64,000 nucleotides of DNA from Streptomyces sp. ISL-10 (GCF_018614575.1 NZ_JAGGOJ010000007.1:409333-473332), one strand, 5' to 3'. Positions 51,786 to 60,313 are shown, counted from the stretch's first letter. The notes: generated by a model from the letters alone, not told the origin. Made by a program: numbers and translations.

Positions 51786-52792
51786 GCACCGTGACCGAGG
51801 TGGCGCGCCCGGCGGTGCCGCCGCTGACGCGTCCGGAGATGGGCCTTGCTGGTGTGGGCGCGCTCGCCGCGGCCGGTGTCGGCGCTCTGGGTCTGATCTC
51901 ATCGTTCGACGCCGTGTCGGCCGCCGCGCTGCGGTGGGGGTTCGGTGAGCCGTGGATGCTTCCCGTCGGTATCGACGTGGCGATCCCGGTGTTCACCGTG
52001 GCGAACCTGCTGCTGGTCCGGATGGACATGGCCCTGGCCTGGGTCCGGTTCGTTCCTTGGGTCCTCACGCTGGTGACCTGCGGGCTGAACGTCGCTTCTG
52101 GTCCGGGAGCGTGGGCGAAGGTGGCTCACGGGACGATGCCGCTGCTGTGGGTGGTGTTCTCCGAGATCGGCGCCCACATTTACGCCGTGCGGATCGGCGC
52201 GGCGACCGGCCGGCGGATGGACAAGATCCGCGCCTCGCGCTGGCTGCTCGCCCCGCTGTCGACGTTCGCCCTGTGGCGGCGGATGACGCTGTGGGAGATC
52301 ACCTCCTATGCCGACGCGCTCGGGCGGGAGCGGGAGCGGCAGCTCGCTCGTGCGGACCTGCGGGAGCGGCACGGTCGCCGGTGGCGTACGCGCACACCGC
52401 GCCGTGAGCGGGTGCTTCTCAAGCTCGGGGAGCTCACGCCTGCGGGTGAGGAGCTGCCGCCCGAGGAGCCCGCAGCCCCCGAGCCTCCCGCCCCGCCGGA
52501 GGCGGCAGCGCCGAAGCCGCCGCGTAAGCGGACGACCAAGGCCAAGGCGAAGCCCGGCAAGGGCCAGCGCACCGCGGTGGAGCTGCTGGCCGAAGCGCGC
52601 GAGACCACGGCCGGTTGGGCGGATGACGCGATCAACGCCGAGGCGATCCGGACCACGCTGCACTGCTCGGCAGCCAACTCCCGCGTGCTGCGGGACGCGC
52701 TGCTGAGCGAGCGGGCCGACGGCCGGCGCCTGCACCCCGTCGACGCCGACGCCACCGAGGACAGCGACGACAGCGAGGGGGCGGCGGCATGA
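51782..52792 (+). CDS. DUF2637 membrane protein (Spd-like)
   Basis: A 336-residue protein with four membrane helices in the first ~150 residues ('LAGVGALAAAGVGALGLISS', 'LPVGIDVAIPVFTVANLLLV', 'FVPWVLTLVTCGLNVAS', 'MPLLWVVFSEIGAHIYAVRI'), the DUF2637 pattern found in actinobacterial conjugative elements. A Pro/Ala/Lys-rich linker and a winged-helix-like C-terminus ('RTAVELLAEARETTAGWADD', 'LRDALLSERADGRRLHPVDA') follow. Probably helps spread of the element within the mycelium. Confidence 0.85.
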   Translation: MSTVTEVARPAVPPLTRPEMGLAGVGALAAAGVGALGLISSFDAVSAAALRWGFGEPWMLPVGIDVAIPVFTVANLLLVRMDMALAWVRFVPWVLTLVTCGLNVASGPGAWAKVAHGTMPLLWVVFSEIGAHIYAVRIGAATGRRMDKIRASRWLLAPLSTFALWRRMTLWEITSYADALGRERERQLARADLRERHGRRWRTRTPRRERVLLKLGELTPAGEELPPEEPAAPEPPAPPEAAAPKPPRKRTTKAKAKPGKGQRTAVELLAEARETTAGWADDAINAEAIRTTLHCSAANSRVLRDALLSERADGRRLHPVDADATEDSDDSEGAAA

Positions 52793-53439
52793 TCACCCTC
52801 TTAACCGCCCTGGCCACCGCCGCTCCGCTGTTGGCGGGTTGGGCGCTGCACGCTCTGTGGCTGCGCCGCCGCCTGCACACCGCCCGCCGCGACCCGCTCA
52901 CGGGGCTGCGGACCCGTGAGGGGTTCACCCGCCGCGCCACATCGCTGCTGCGTGATGAGCGGGCGGTGGTCGTCCTCGCCGACGTCGACCGCTTCAAGCA
53001 CATCAACGACCGGTACGGCCACGCGGCCGGGGACGTGCTGCTGAAGGCGACCGCCCAGCGCCTTGCCCACTACGTCGGCCCGGCCGGTGTCGCCGGGCGG
53101 CTCGGGGGCGATGAGTTCGCCGCTGTGGTCATCGACCGCAACGGCACCGCGGCCGATTTGCTCGCGGTGCTGCACGGCGTGCTCGCCCGCCCCGTCGACG
53201 GCCAGACGCCTGACGTGCACACCACGGTCTCGCTCGGCTGGGTCCGCGCCGCCGACCATCCCGGCGAGGACCTGTCCCGGCTGCTCGGGCGCGCGGATGA
53301 GGCCATGTATGCGGCCAAGCAGGCAAGGGCCGGTATCCGGCGGGCGGGGCTGGGGCGGCTGTTCGCGACGGTGGCCGGCCGACGCTCCGGCCGCCGCGGT
53401 GCCCGCACCGATGTTCCGCCGGTCGGGATGGCCGCCTGA
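52789..53439 (+). CDS. Diguanylate cyclase (GGDEF domain)
   Basis: A 216-residue protein: one N-terminal membrane helix, then a GGDEF domain with 'RRDPLTGLRTREGFTRRATS', the metal site 'VVVLADVDRFKHINDRYG', the intact active site 'AGRLGGDEFAAVVI' (about residue 105) and 'SRLLGRADEAMYAAKQAR'. All residues for making cyclic di-GMP are present; there is no RxxD inhibitory site just before GGDEF. It lies within the transfer operon, overlapping both neighbours. Cyclic di-GMP controls sporulation in Streptomyces, so the element could delay host development during transfer. Confidence 0.9.
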   Translation: MITLLTALATAAPLLAGWALHALWLRRRLHTARRDPLTGLRTREGFTRRATSLLRDERAVVVLADVDRFKHINDRYGHAAGDVLLKATAQRLAHYVGPAGVAGRLGGDEFAAVVIDRNGTAADLLAVLHGVLARPVDGQTPDVHTTVSLGWVRAADHPGEDLSRLLGRADEAMYAAKQARAGIRRAGLGRLFATVAGRRSGRRGARTDVPPVGMAA

Positions 53440-53825
53440 TGTCCCCCGCGTTCGGCAAGTGCTACGACCCGTCCGGCGCGACGTACGGGATACCGACGTA
53501 CCCGTGGCGGTTCGCCCCCGACGGCTACGCCACCCGCCGCCAGCTCCGCGCCCGCGGGTTGCGGCCCGGCGGCCAGGAGCCCGCGGCGCAGGTGATGCGC
53601 CGCTCCCGCCGCCGCAAGGCCGGGGTGCTGGTCGCCTACCTGTACCGCATCGACCGGGCCAAGCCCGTGCGGCCCATGACGGCGGGGAAGTCGGCCGCGC
53701 TCGCCAAGGCGATGCGTGCCCGACGCACCTGCCCCGCCTGCCAGACGGACGCCGGATACGTCATCCCGACCTCGCTCGGCATGTGCGTCCCCTGCGCCTA
53801 CCCCGATGAACAGCGCGCCGCCTGA
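53439..53825 (+). CDS. RRQRL-motif zinc-binding protein
   Basis: A 128-residue basic protein: 'TYPWRFAPDGYATRRQLRAR', an Arg-rich middle, and a zinc ribbon 'RTCPACQTDAGYVI' with 'GMCVPCAYPDE' (two CxxC). This arrangement is typical of a small protein conserved next to TraSA-type genes in AICEs. It may bind DNA or RNA. It overlaps the diguanylate cyclase stop and lies 74 bp before the translocase. Confidence 0.82.
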   Translation: MSPAFGKCYDPSGATYGIPTYPWRFAPDGYATRRQLRARGLRPGGQEPAAQVMRRSRRRKAGVLVAYLYRIDRAKPVRPMTAGKSAALAKAMRARRTCPACQTDAGYVIPTSLGMCVPCAYPDEQRAA

Positions 53826-53899
53826 TCAACCACTACGGGGCCCGACCGCTCACCTCTCACAGCGTCGGCCGGGCCCGCCCTCCCTTGGAAGGACCATCA

Positions 53900-56143
53900 G
53901 TGAAGCACCCCGATGACGAGAACGAACTCTTCAACCGACTCGAAGCCGACATGAACGCCGACCCGGGCGCGGATGTGGTCGACCTCGGCAAGGCCCGATC
54001 CGCCCGGACCGAGTCGGCCGACCCGAGCGCCGACCGATCGCCCGACGCGGCCGCCGACTCCGAGCCCCTTGGGTCGGCCGTCCCGAAGGCCGACCCGTCG
54101 GCCGACTCGAAGACGGTCCGGGTCGATGCGATGGTGCCGACGCAGTCGGGTCCGGGTCTGCTGGAGCGCATCAAGGGCTCCAAGCGCCTGGACGTGATCC
54201 CGGTGTGGATGAAGTCGGGCGAGGAGTTCAAGGACACGGCCGGGTGGATCGCCGGACACGTCGGCCACACCGTCGCCTTCCACGCGGTGCGGGTGCCGTT
54301 CCTCTACACCCCCAAGCTCGTGGTGCGTGCCCCGCGCGGCGTGGTGAACACCCTGGGCAAGGTGGGCCGCTGGGCGGTGGATGCCGAGGGCGAGCCGCTG
54401 CGTCAGGCGGAGGCGCGCCGGGAGAACTCGGAGCTGTACCTGAAGCTGTCCAAGCAGCGTGACCGCCGGGTGCGGCTGCGGATGCTGCTCACGGCCGTGG
54501 GCGGGCTCGGCTCGCTGGTCGCCGTGCTCTACCTCGTCTACGGCGCACAGCCGTTGACGCAGGTCATCGCCGCTGTGGCGGCGGTGCTCGGGTTCGGCTG
54601 GGTGGGTGCGCCGGCGGATGCGCCCCTGTCGACGCGGGCGGTCATCAAGACCGAGGTGCAGAAACTCACGAGCGACATCGTGGTCAAGGCCATGGCGTCC
54701 ATCGGTATCGGTCAGATCGCCTCCGCGGTCGCCAAGGGCCAGGACGGGATCAAGTTCGCCGCCCCGATCACCCGTGAAGGACCGGGCTGGCGCGCCGACA
54801 TCGACCTCCCGCTGGGCGTGACCGTGGCCGACGTTGCCGACCGACGTGCCCGACTCGCGTCGGGTCTGCGTCGGCCGCTCGGTTGTGTGTGGCCGGACGC
54901 CGATCCGAACGAGCACGAAGGCCGCCTGATCCTGTGGGTGGGTGACCGGGATCTGTCCAAGACGGGCATCGTCAAGTGGCAGCTCGCCAGCGCCGCTCGG
55001 CACGACGTGTTCAAACGGATCCCGTTCGGTCTGGACCCGCGCGGCCGGGCGCAGGCGGTGCCGCTGATCCAGCACAACGTGCTCATCGGCTCGCTGCCCG
55101 GGCAGGGCAAGACCAGCTCCGTGCGCGTGCTTGCCTGCGGCGCGGCACTGGACCCGTCGGTGGAGCTGTGGCTCCACGAGAACAAGGGCACCGGTGACCT
55201 GGACTCCCTCGAATGCGTCTCGCACCGGTTCGTCTCAGGCATTGATGACGAGTCGATCAAGTACGCCGCTGACTCCCTCAAGCTGCTGCGCGAGGAAGTC
55301 ATGCGCCGCGCCAAGGCGATCAAGCAACTGCCGCGGGACCTGTGCCCGGACAAGCGGGTCACCCGGCAGATCGCCGACAAGCGCTCGCTCAAGCTGTGGC
55401 CGCTGCTCGCCGTCTTCGACGAGTGCCAGAACCTGTTCGCCCACGGCACCTACGGCAAGCAGGCGGGCGACGATGCCGAGTTCATCATCAAGCTCGGCCG
55501 CGCCCTGGGCGTGAGCCTGGTCCTGGCCACACAGCGCCCGGACAAGGACTCGCTGCCGACCGGTGTCAGCGGCAACGTGTCCATCCGATTCGCGCTGAAA
55601 GTCGCAGGCCAGACCGAGAACGACATGATCCTCGGCACCAGCGCCTACAAGAACGGTGTGCGGGCGACGCAGTTCCGGCCCGAGATCGATGCCGGAAACG
55701 GCTACCTCAAGGGCGCCACCACGCTCCCGGTCGTGGTGCGCACCGCCTACCTGGACGACCCGGCTACCAACGCCATCGCGCAGCGCGCCCTCGCCCTGCG
55801 CAAGGCCGAAGGCACCCTGTCCGGCCATGCGCTCGGAGAGGACACCGCCGAGGCCAAGGGCCCCTCGTATGACCTGCTCGCCGACATCGCCGCCGTCGTC
55901 CCCGAGACGGAAGAGCGGGTGTGGAACGAGCGGATCGCCGCGCGGCTCGCGGAGCTGCGGCCCGAGGTCTACGGCGGCTGGAAGGGCGAGAACGTCACCA
56001 GCGCGCTCAAGCCGCACGGCATCAAGACCCGCGACGTCGCCGGCACCACCGACGACGGAGCCCGGACCACAAGGCGCGGCATCGTCCGCGCCGACCTCAC
56101 CAAGACGATCGCGGAGCGTGACCGAAACTCGGGCGCCGCATAG
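53900..56143 (+). CDS. TraSA/TraB-type conjugative DNA translocase (FtsK/SpoIIIE family)
   Basis: A 747-residue protein. The N-terminal ~110 residues are acidic and low-complexity. A membrane region follows ('LLTAVGGLGSLVAVLYLVYG' and 'VIAAVAAVLGFGWVGAP'), then the FtsK motor: Walker A 'VLIGSLPGQGKTSSVRVLAC' (about residue 400) and Walker B 'PLLAVFDECQNLFAHG'. The end ('GIKTRDVAGTTDDGARTTRR') resembles the DNA-recognition winged helix of TraB proteins. It moves double-stranded DNA between hyphae. The GTG at 53900 with GGAAGG is preferred over the ATG at 53885. A perfect palindrome 13 bp after its stop may be its target. Confidence 0.92.
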   Translation: MKHPDDENELFNRLEADMNADPGADVVDLGKARSARTESADPSADRSPDAAADSEPLGSAVPKADPSADSKTVRVDAMVPTQSGPGLLERIKGSKRLDVIPVWMKSGEEFKDTAGWIAGHVGHTVAFHAVRVPFLYTPKLVVRAPRGVVNTLGKVGRWAVDAEGEPLRQAEARRENSELYLKLSKQRDRRVRLRMLLTAVGGLGSLVAVLYLVYGAQPLTQVIAAVAAVLGFGWVGAPADAPLSTRAVIKTEVQKLTSDIVVKAMASIGIGQIASAVAKGQDGIKFAAPITREGPGWRADIDLPLGVTVADVADRRARLASGLRRPLGCVWPDADPNEHEGRLILWVGDRDLSKTGIVKWQLASAARHDVFKRIPFGLDPRGRAQAVPLIQHNVLIGSLPGQGKTSSVRVLACGAALDPSVELWLHENKGTGDLDSLECVSHRFVSGIDDESIKYAADSLKLLREEVMRRAKAIKQLPRDLCPDKRVTRQIADKRSLKLWPLLAVFDECQNLFAHGTYGKQAGDDAEFIIKLGRALGVSLVLATQRPDKDSLPTGVSGNVSIRFALKVAGQTENDMILGTSAYKNGVRATQFRPEIDAGNGYLKGATTLPVVVRTAYLDDPATNAIAQRALALRKAEGTLSGHALGEDTAEAKGPSYDLLADIAAVVPETEERVWNERIAARLAELRPEVYGGWKGENVTSALKPHGIKTRDVAGTTDDGARTTRRGIVRADLTKTIAERDRNSGAA

Positions 56144-56156
56144 CCCGAGAGGACCA

Positions 56157-56188
56157 CTACCGGTAGCAGGGCCACCTGCTACCGGTAG
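56157..56188. repeat. 14-bp palindrome behind traSA, candidate clt
   Basis: CTACCGGTAGCAGG, 4-nt loop, and its exact complement, with the self-complementary CTACCGGTAG inside each arm. It could end transcription of the translocase gene, or be the cis-acting locus of transfer that TraB/TraSA proteins bind. Confidence 0.55.
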
Positions 56189-56283
56189 CACCCCCGCTAG
56201 CGACCCAAATGCGCTCCCATCAGCGATCTAGTGGATAGCACCCCACCTGCACAAACGCCGGAAACCGCCCTGGGAGGGCCCCG

Positions 56284-56535
56284 ATGACCCCCATCGCCCT
56301 TGTTATCGCCAGCCTGCTCGCCGTCACGCTCGGTTATGCCGGGATGTGTGCGGCTGCGCCGTTCGGACCCTGCCGCAAGTGCCGCGGCTGGGGCTTCGAG
56401 TTGAAGACCGATCGCAAAGGACAGCTCAAGCGCGGCAAGAACTGCCGCCGCTGCAAGGCCACCGGTCGCCGCATACGCATCGGCCGCTGGATCTTCAACC
56501 GTGCCCAGCGCCTGTACCGCGACGGCACCCGCTGA
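56284..56535 (+). CDS. Small membrane protein with zinc knuckle
   Basis: An 83-residue protein with an N-terminal membrane helix ('PIALVIASLLAVTLGYAGMC') and a basic zinc-binding part with two CxxC pairs ('GPCRKCRGWGFELKTDR', 'KNCRRCKATGRRIRIGR'), like a single DnaJ-type zinc repeat. GGGAGG precedes the ATG. Position and size fit a Spd (spread) accessory protein of AICEs. Confidence 0.75.
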   Translation: MTPIALVIASLLAVTLGYAGMCAAAPFGPCRKCRGWGFELKTDRKGQLKRGKNCRRCKATGRRIRIGRWIFNRAQRLYRDGTR

Positions 56536-56697
56536 CGTGGACGCGAAGGGGCCGACGGTGCCCGTCATGAGACGGACCCCGCTCCGAGCAGGAGCTAGGC
56601 GGGCGCAACCGTCGGCCAAGCCCTCGAATTGGCCAGGACCCGAGGGCGCACGCACTTTAGCCCGCTTCCCCGACCCACCGTCAAAGGAGTTTCCACC

Positions 56698-56889
56698 ATG
56701 GCTGTGACGGTCTCGCTCGTCGCCCTGTTCGGGCTCGTCCTGTTCTTCCTGCTGCGCTCCAAGACCCTCGGCTACGGCTCCGCGTTCGTCGCCGCAGCGT
56801 TCGGGTTCTTCCTCGCCTCCACCGGAGCGTCCGGCCCCATCAACCAGCTCACCACAGCTGTCATCGACGCCATCCAGCAGATCAACTGA
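56698..56889 (+). CDS. Two-helix membrane protein (Spd-like)
   Basis: A 63-residue protein: 'VSLVALFGLVLFFLLRS' and 'SAFVAAAFGFFLASTGASG' are membrane helices, followed by an amphipathic tail. AAAGGAG lies at a good distance. It is one of several small hydrophobic proteins between the translocase and replication genes, the usual place for spread functions. Confidence 0.78.
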   Translation: MAVTVSLVALFGLVLFFLLRSKTLGYGSAFVAAAFGFFLASTGASGPINQLTTAVIDAIQQIN

Positions 56890-56899
56890 GGAGCCCGCG

Positions 56900-57511
56900 A
56901 TGAACCAGCCCATCACCGTCCGCCACCCGCTCACCGTCGCCCTGCCGAAGGTCGCGCCCGCAGTGGCCACTTCCACCGTGCTGATTCTCGGGCGGATCTG
57001 GAACGCCAATGGCGCCGAACATTCCGTCGGCAACGCCGCCCTGATGGTCGTGCTCGCCACGGGCGCCGCCGCGGCCGGCGCATGCGCGTCCGTCGGCCGC
57101 TCCGGAGACGGTGTCCTCGCCGGGACGTGCTTCGCCGCCTCGGGCGGGCTCGCCCTTGCCGGGGTTGCCGGATACGCCGACGGCCTTTCGCTTCCGCTGC
57201 TGCTGTGGGCGCTCGCGACCGCTGTGGCGTACGGGCTCGCCGCCCGGTACTGGCGCACCGACCGCCGCGACACCCTCGCGCACGAGCGGCGCATGAGCGA
57301 GAAGCGCGAGGACCACGGCCACGTCGAGCGCATCGAGGCCCTGCGCTCACGCACACAGATCGAGGTCGCCCGCGAGGGCGCCGCCTACGCCACCGCGCTC
57401 GCCGAGGCCATGACCGCCCGCGCCATGCTCCCCGGCTTCGACCCGGCGCAGCTCACCCGTGCCGGACTGCCCGAACTCCCCACCGCGCACACCGCATCGA
57501 AGGAGGACTGA
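56900..57511 (+). CDS. SpdB-like spread membrane protein
   Basis: A 203-residue protein with about four membrane segments ('VAPAVATSTVLILGRIW', 'AALMVVLATGAAAAGACASV', 'LAGTCFAASGGLALAGVAGY', 'LPLLLWALATAVAYGLAARY') and a cytoplasmic coiled-coil C-terminus ('RDTLAHERRMSEKREDHG'). This is the build of SpdB proteins, which work with TraB to pass the element along the recipient mycelium. It starts 10 bp after the previous stop. Confidence 0.8.
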   Translation: MNQPITVRHPLTVALPKVAPAVATSTVLILGRIWNANGAEHSVGNAALMVVLATGAAAAGACASVGRSGDGVLAGTCFAASGGLALAGVAGYADGLSLPLLLWALATAVAYGLAARYWRTDRRDTLAHERRMSEKREDHGHVERIEALRSRTQIEVAREGAAYATALAEAMTARAMLPGFDPAQLTRAGLPELPTAHTASKED

Positions 57512-57513
57512 CC

Positions 57514-57981
57514 GTGTTCGAGATTCGCGTCATCTGCGACCCGGCCGACGCCGACCACATCACCGAGAAGCTGGCCCAGACGTTCACCACGGGGCCCGCC
57601 CGCCAGTACCCCAACCGCCACAACACCGAGCGCACCCGCGTGTACGTCACGGCGGAACACCGCGCCGACACCGAGGCGTGGCCGACGCCGGAAGCGGCGT
57701 ACGCGCTGGCCCCGAGCATCATCAGCGAGATCGGATGGACCGCCCGCGCCGCCGCTGACAAGCCGTTCGGCCACGCGCTCGGGCGCGAGTTCTGGCTCCG
57801 CAAGGCCGCCGTCCTGGACCGCATCGCGCTCGCCGACGAAGACGCCGGTATCCACGGCGACGCGAGCGAGGTCGCCGCCAAGGCAGCCCAGCGCCTCATG
57901 GACACCGACAACGCCAGGGCCGCCTGCGACCCCCGCCACTACGTCCGTCAGCAGTACGCCCACTGGGCCAAGCACCAGTAG
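57514..57981 (+). CDS. Conserved AICE protein of unknown function
   Basis: A 155-residue protein from GTG 57514 with an AAGGAGG site. It begins with a beta-alpha-beta-like stretch ('FEIRVICDPADADHITEKLA', 'RTRVYVTAEHRADTEAWPTP') and continues helical ('GREFWLRKAAVLDRIALADE', 'AACDPRHYVRQQYAHWAKHQ'). Close relatives usually precede the primase-polymerase in Streptomyces AICEs. No catalytic motif seen. Confidence 0.78.
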   Translation: MFEIRVICDPADADHITEKLAQTFTTGPARQYPNRHNTERTRVYVTAEHRADTEAWPTPEAAYALAPSIISEIGWTARAAADKPFGHALGREFWLRKAAVLDRIALADEDAGIHGDASEVAAKAAQRLMDTDNARAACDPRHYVRQQYAHWAKHQ

Positions 57982-57989
57982 CAACGCCG

Positions 57990-58038
57990 CGGCGGCGGGA
58001 CTCCCCAGCAAGGTCGCCCGCCGCCGCGGTTCTCCCTG
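57990..58038 (+). repeat. 49-bp hairpin repeat, copy 2
   Basis: Exact copy of 51417-51465, ending 33 bp before the primase-polymerase ATG. The downstream sequences of the two copies differ, so the repeat is limited to the hairpin and a short GTTCTCCCTG tail. Confidence 0.85.
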
Positions 58039-58071
58039 CCCATCCGAAGACAGATCAGGAGAACCCTCAGC

Positions 58072-58968
58072 ATGCCTCAAGCCGAACGCCTCGCGCTGCC
58101 CCACGCCGCGCTGGACGCTGCCGCCCGCGGCTGGCACGTCTTCCCGCTCCGGCCCGGCGACAAGCGCCCCGCCATCACCGACTGGGAGACCCGCGCCACG
58201 ACCGACGCCGGACGCATCGCCCGGTGCTGGGCCCACGCCCCGTACAACATCGGCCTGGCCACCGGCCCGTCCGGGCTGGTCGTCATCGACCTCGACATGC
58301 CCAAGGCCCCGGACGACACCCCGCCGGCCGACTGGGCACTGCCCGGCGTGACCAGCGGCGCCGACGTGTTCGCCGTCCTGTGCGAGCGCCACGGCCAGCC
58401 CTTCCCCGGCGACACGTTCACCGTGCGGACCTGGAGCGGCGGCACCCACCTGTACTTCACGGCACCCCAGGGCGAGCCGCTGCGCAACACCAGCGGCGAC
58501 AAGGGCAACGGGCTCGGTTGGAAGATCGACACCCGCGCCCACGGCGGCTACGTCGTCGCCCCCGGCAGCACCTTCACTCACCATCCGTACGAGACCGTGC
58601 GCCACAGGAACGTGGCGCCGCTGCCCGGATGGCTCGCCGAACTCCTGCGCCCCGCACCGCTGCCTCCGCAGAAGCCCATCACGGTCGCCCTCGCCACGGA
58701 CCGGCGCGGCAAGTGGCTGCAGGCCGCGGTCAACGGCGAGCTGGAACGCGTCAGCCGCGCCGTGGAAGGCGAGCGGAACAAGACCCTCTACATCGCAGCC
58801 GTCGCTCTCGGGCAGCTCGTTGCCGGGGGCGAACTGGGCGAAGCCGAAGTGACCGGGTGGCTGTGTGCCGCCGCGCTCAACATCGGCCAGGGCGAGCGCG
58901 AGGCCCGGCGCACGATCGCCTCCGGCCTGCGCGCGGGGGCCAACCGTCCGAGGACCGTCGCCGCATGA
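58072..58968 (+). CDS. Bifunctional primase-polymerase (prim-pol)
   Basis: A 298-residue AEP-superfamily protein: 'AARGWHVFPLRPGDKRPAIT' (classic start), 'IGLATGPSGLVVIDLDMPKA' with the catalytic DxD (about 72-74), 'TWSGGTHLYFTAPQGEPLRN' (sGxH) and 'VVAPGSTFTHHPYE'. It primes and copies DNA during element replication. The stop overlaps the helicase start by ATGA, so the two form a replication pair. The 49-bp hairpin repeat is in its leader. Confidence 0.9.
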   Translation: MPQAERLALPHAALDAAARGWHVFPLRPGDKRPAITDWETRATTDAGRIARCWAHAPYNIGLATGPSGLVVIDLDMPKAPDDTPPADWALPGVTSGADVFAVLCERHGQPFPGDTFTVRTWSGGTHLYFTAPQGEPLRNTSGDKGNGLGWKIDTRAHGGYVVAPGSTFTHHPYETVRHRNVAPLPGWLAELLRPAPLPPQKPITVALATDRRGKWLQAAVNGELERVSRAVEGERNKTLYIAAVALGQLVAGGELGEAEVTGWLCAAALNIGQGEREARRTIASGLRAGANRPRTVAA

Positions 58969-60122
58969 GCGCCAACCCGATTCCGCCGCTGCACCTGTAC
59001 TCCGTCCCCAGCGACACCCAGGCCGGGCCCGAGGCGCTGCCGAAGCGCGAGCGCCCGCGCACGGCGTGGACCGCGGACCAGCTGATGGCCGCGCACTTTC
59101 CCGAGCCGAAATGGGCCGTGCCCGGCATCCTCGCCGAGGGGGTGAGCCTGCTCGCCGGACCGCCGAAGGTGGGCAAGTCCTGGCTGTCCCTCGGGCTCGG
59201 GCTCGCTGTCGCTGCCGGGAGCAAGGCGTTCGACTCCGTCCCCGTCCAGGGCGGCCCGGTGCTCTACCTCGCCCTGGAGGACACCCCGCGCCGGTTGCAG
59301 ACCCGCATGGGCAAGCTGCTCGGGGGCCAGAAGGCGCCGGCCGGGCTCACCCTCGTGACCGAGTGCCCTCCCTTCCCCCAGGGCGGCGCGGAAGCCATCT
59401 CCCAATGGCTGGAGCGCAACCCGGACGCCCGCATGGTCGTCATCGACGTGTTCGCCAAGATGCGCGGCCAGGCCCCGCAAGGCGTATCCGCCTACGACGC
59501 GGACTATCACGCCGTCGGCTTCGCCAAGCGGATCGCCGACCACTACGGCATCGCCGTCGTCCTCGTCCACCACGTCCGCAAGGCAGGCTCAGAGGACTTC
59601 CTCACCGAGGTCTCCGGAACCAACGGCATCGCCGGAGCCGCCGACGCCACCCTCGTCCTCAAACGCGCCCGCGGCCAGGCCGACGGCATCCTGCACGTCA
59701 CAGGACGCGACGTGAACGAAGCCGAATACGCCCTCCAGTTCCAAGACGCCTCCGGCGCCTGGCACCTCCTGGACGGACCCGTCTCCGACCACACCGTCGG
59801 CGACACCCGCGCCGCAATCCTCAAGCACGTCCGCGCCCACCCCGGCGCCAAGCCCAAGGACATCGCCACGACGCTCCCGCACGTCGACATCGAGACGACC
59901 CGGCGCACCTGCTCCCGCATGGCCGCAGACGGCCAGCTCACACGGGACGCCGGCGGCCGGTACTACCCGGACACCGACACCCGGACACAGGCCGCCCAAG
60001 AGGTGTCCGAGCTGTCCGGGTGTCCGGGAACCGCATCTGACCTGCAAGAACGACCCGGACAGTCAGAAATCGAGCTGTCCGGGCTGTCCGGTACGGACGA
60101 AGTCGAAGGGATGGCCCCATGA
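58965..60122 (+). CDS. RepA-like RecA-fold replicative helicase
   Basis: A 385-residue AAA/RecA-type ATPase similar to plasmid RepA helicases. Walker A is 'LLAGPPKVGKSWLSLGLGLA' (about residue 55), 'VLYLALEDTPRRLQTRMGKL' follows, Walker B 'DARMVVIDVFAKMRGQAP', and 'IAVVLVHHVRKAGSEDFL'. The C-terminal part has a winged-helix-like unit and a repetitive tail coded by TGTCCGG repeats. It would unwind the element for the primase-polymerase. It overlaps the excisionase gene by four bases. Confidence 0.85.
   Translation: MSANPIPPLHLYSVPSDTQAGPEALPKRERPRTAWTADQLMAAHFPEPKWAVPGILAEGVSLLAGPPKVGKSWLSLGLGLAVAAGSKAFDSVPVQGGPVLYLALEDTPRRLQTRMGKLLGGQKAPAGLTLVTECPPFPQGGAEAISQWLERNPDARMVVIDVFAKMRGQAPQGVSAYDADYHAVGFAKRIADHYGIAVVLVHHVRKAGSEDFLTEVSGTNGIAGAADATLVLKRARGQADGILHVTGRDVNEAEYALQFQDASGAWHLLDGPVSDHTVGDTRAAILKHVRAHPGAKPKDIATTLPHVDIETTRRTCSRMAADGQLTRDAGGRYYPDTDTRTQAAQEVSELSGCPGTASDLQERPGQSEIELSGLSGTDEVEGMAP
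59965..60096. repeat. TGTCCGG repeats inside the helicase 3' end
   Basis: About eight copies of TGTCCG(G) in both orientations, several at 60005-60027 and 60077-60092. Iteron-like arrays inside rep genes can serve as the replication origin. A related block lies near attL (46521). Confidence 0.55.
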
Positions 60123-60313
60123 GCCTCCGTACGCGGGACGAGAAGATGACCGTCAAGGAGGTCATCGCTGATCTGAAGGTTGCCCCGTCGACCTTCTACC
60201 GGTGGCGCCAGCTCGGGAAGGGGCCCCGCTCGATCAAGCTCCCGAACGGCGACGTACGGATCCGGCGGTCGGAGTACGAGCGTTGGCTTGCGGAGCGGGA
60301 GGACGCTGCGTGA
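60119..60313 (+). CDS. xis: Excisionase (Xis)
   Basis: A 64-residue helix-turn-helix protein of the MerR/excisionase type: 'TVKEVIADLKVAPSTFYRWR' and 'LPNGDVRIRRSEYERWLAER'. It sits directly before and overlaps the integrase gene, the standard xis-int order of AICEs. It directs the integrase towards excision. Confidence 0.9.
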   Translation: MSLRTRDEKMTVKEVIADLKVAPSTFYRWRQLGKGPRSIKLPNGDVRIRRSEYERWLAEREDAA

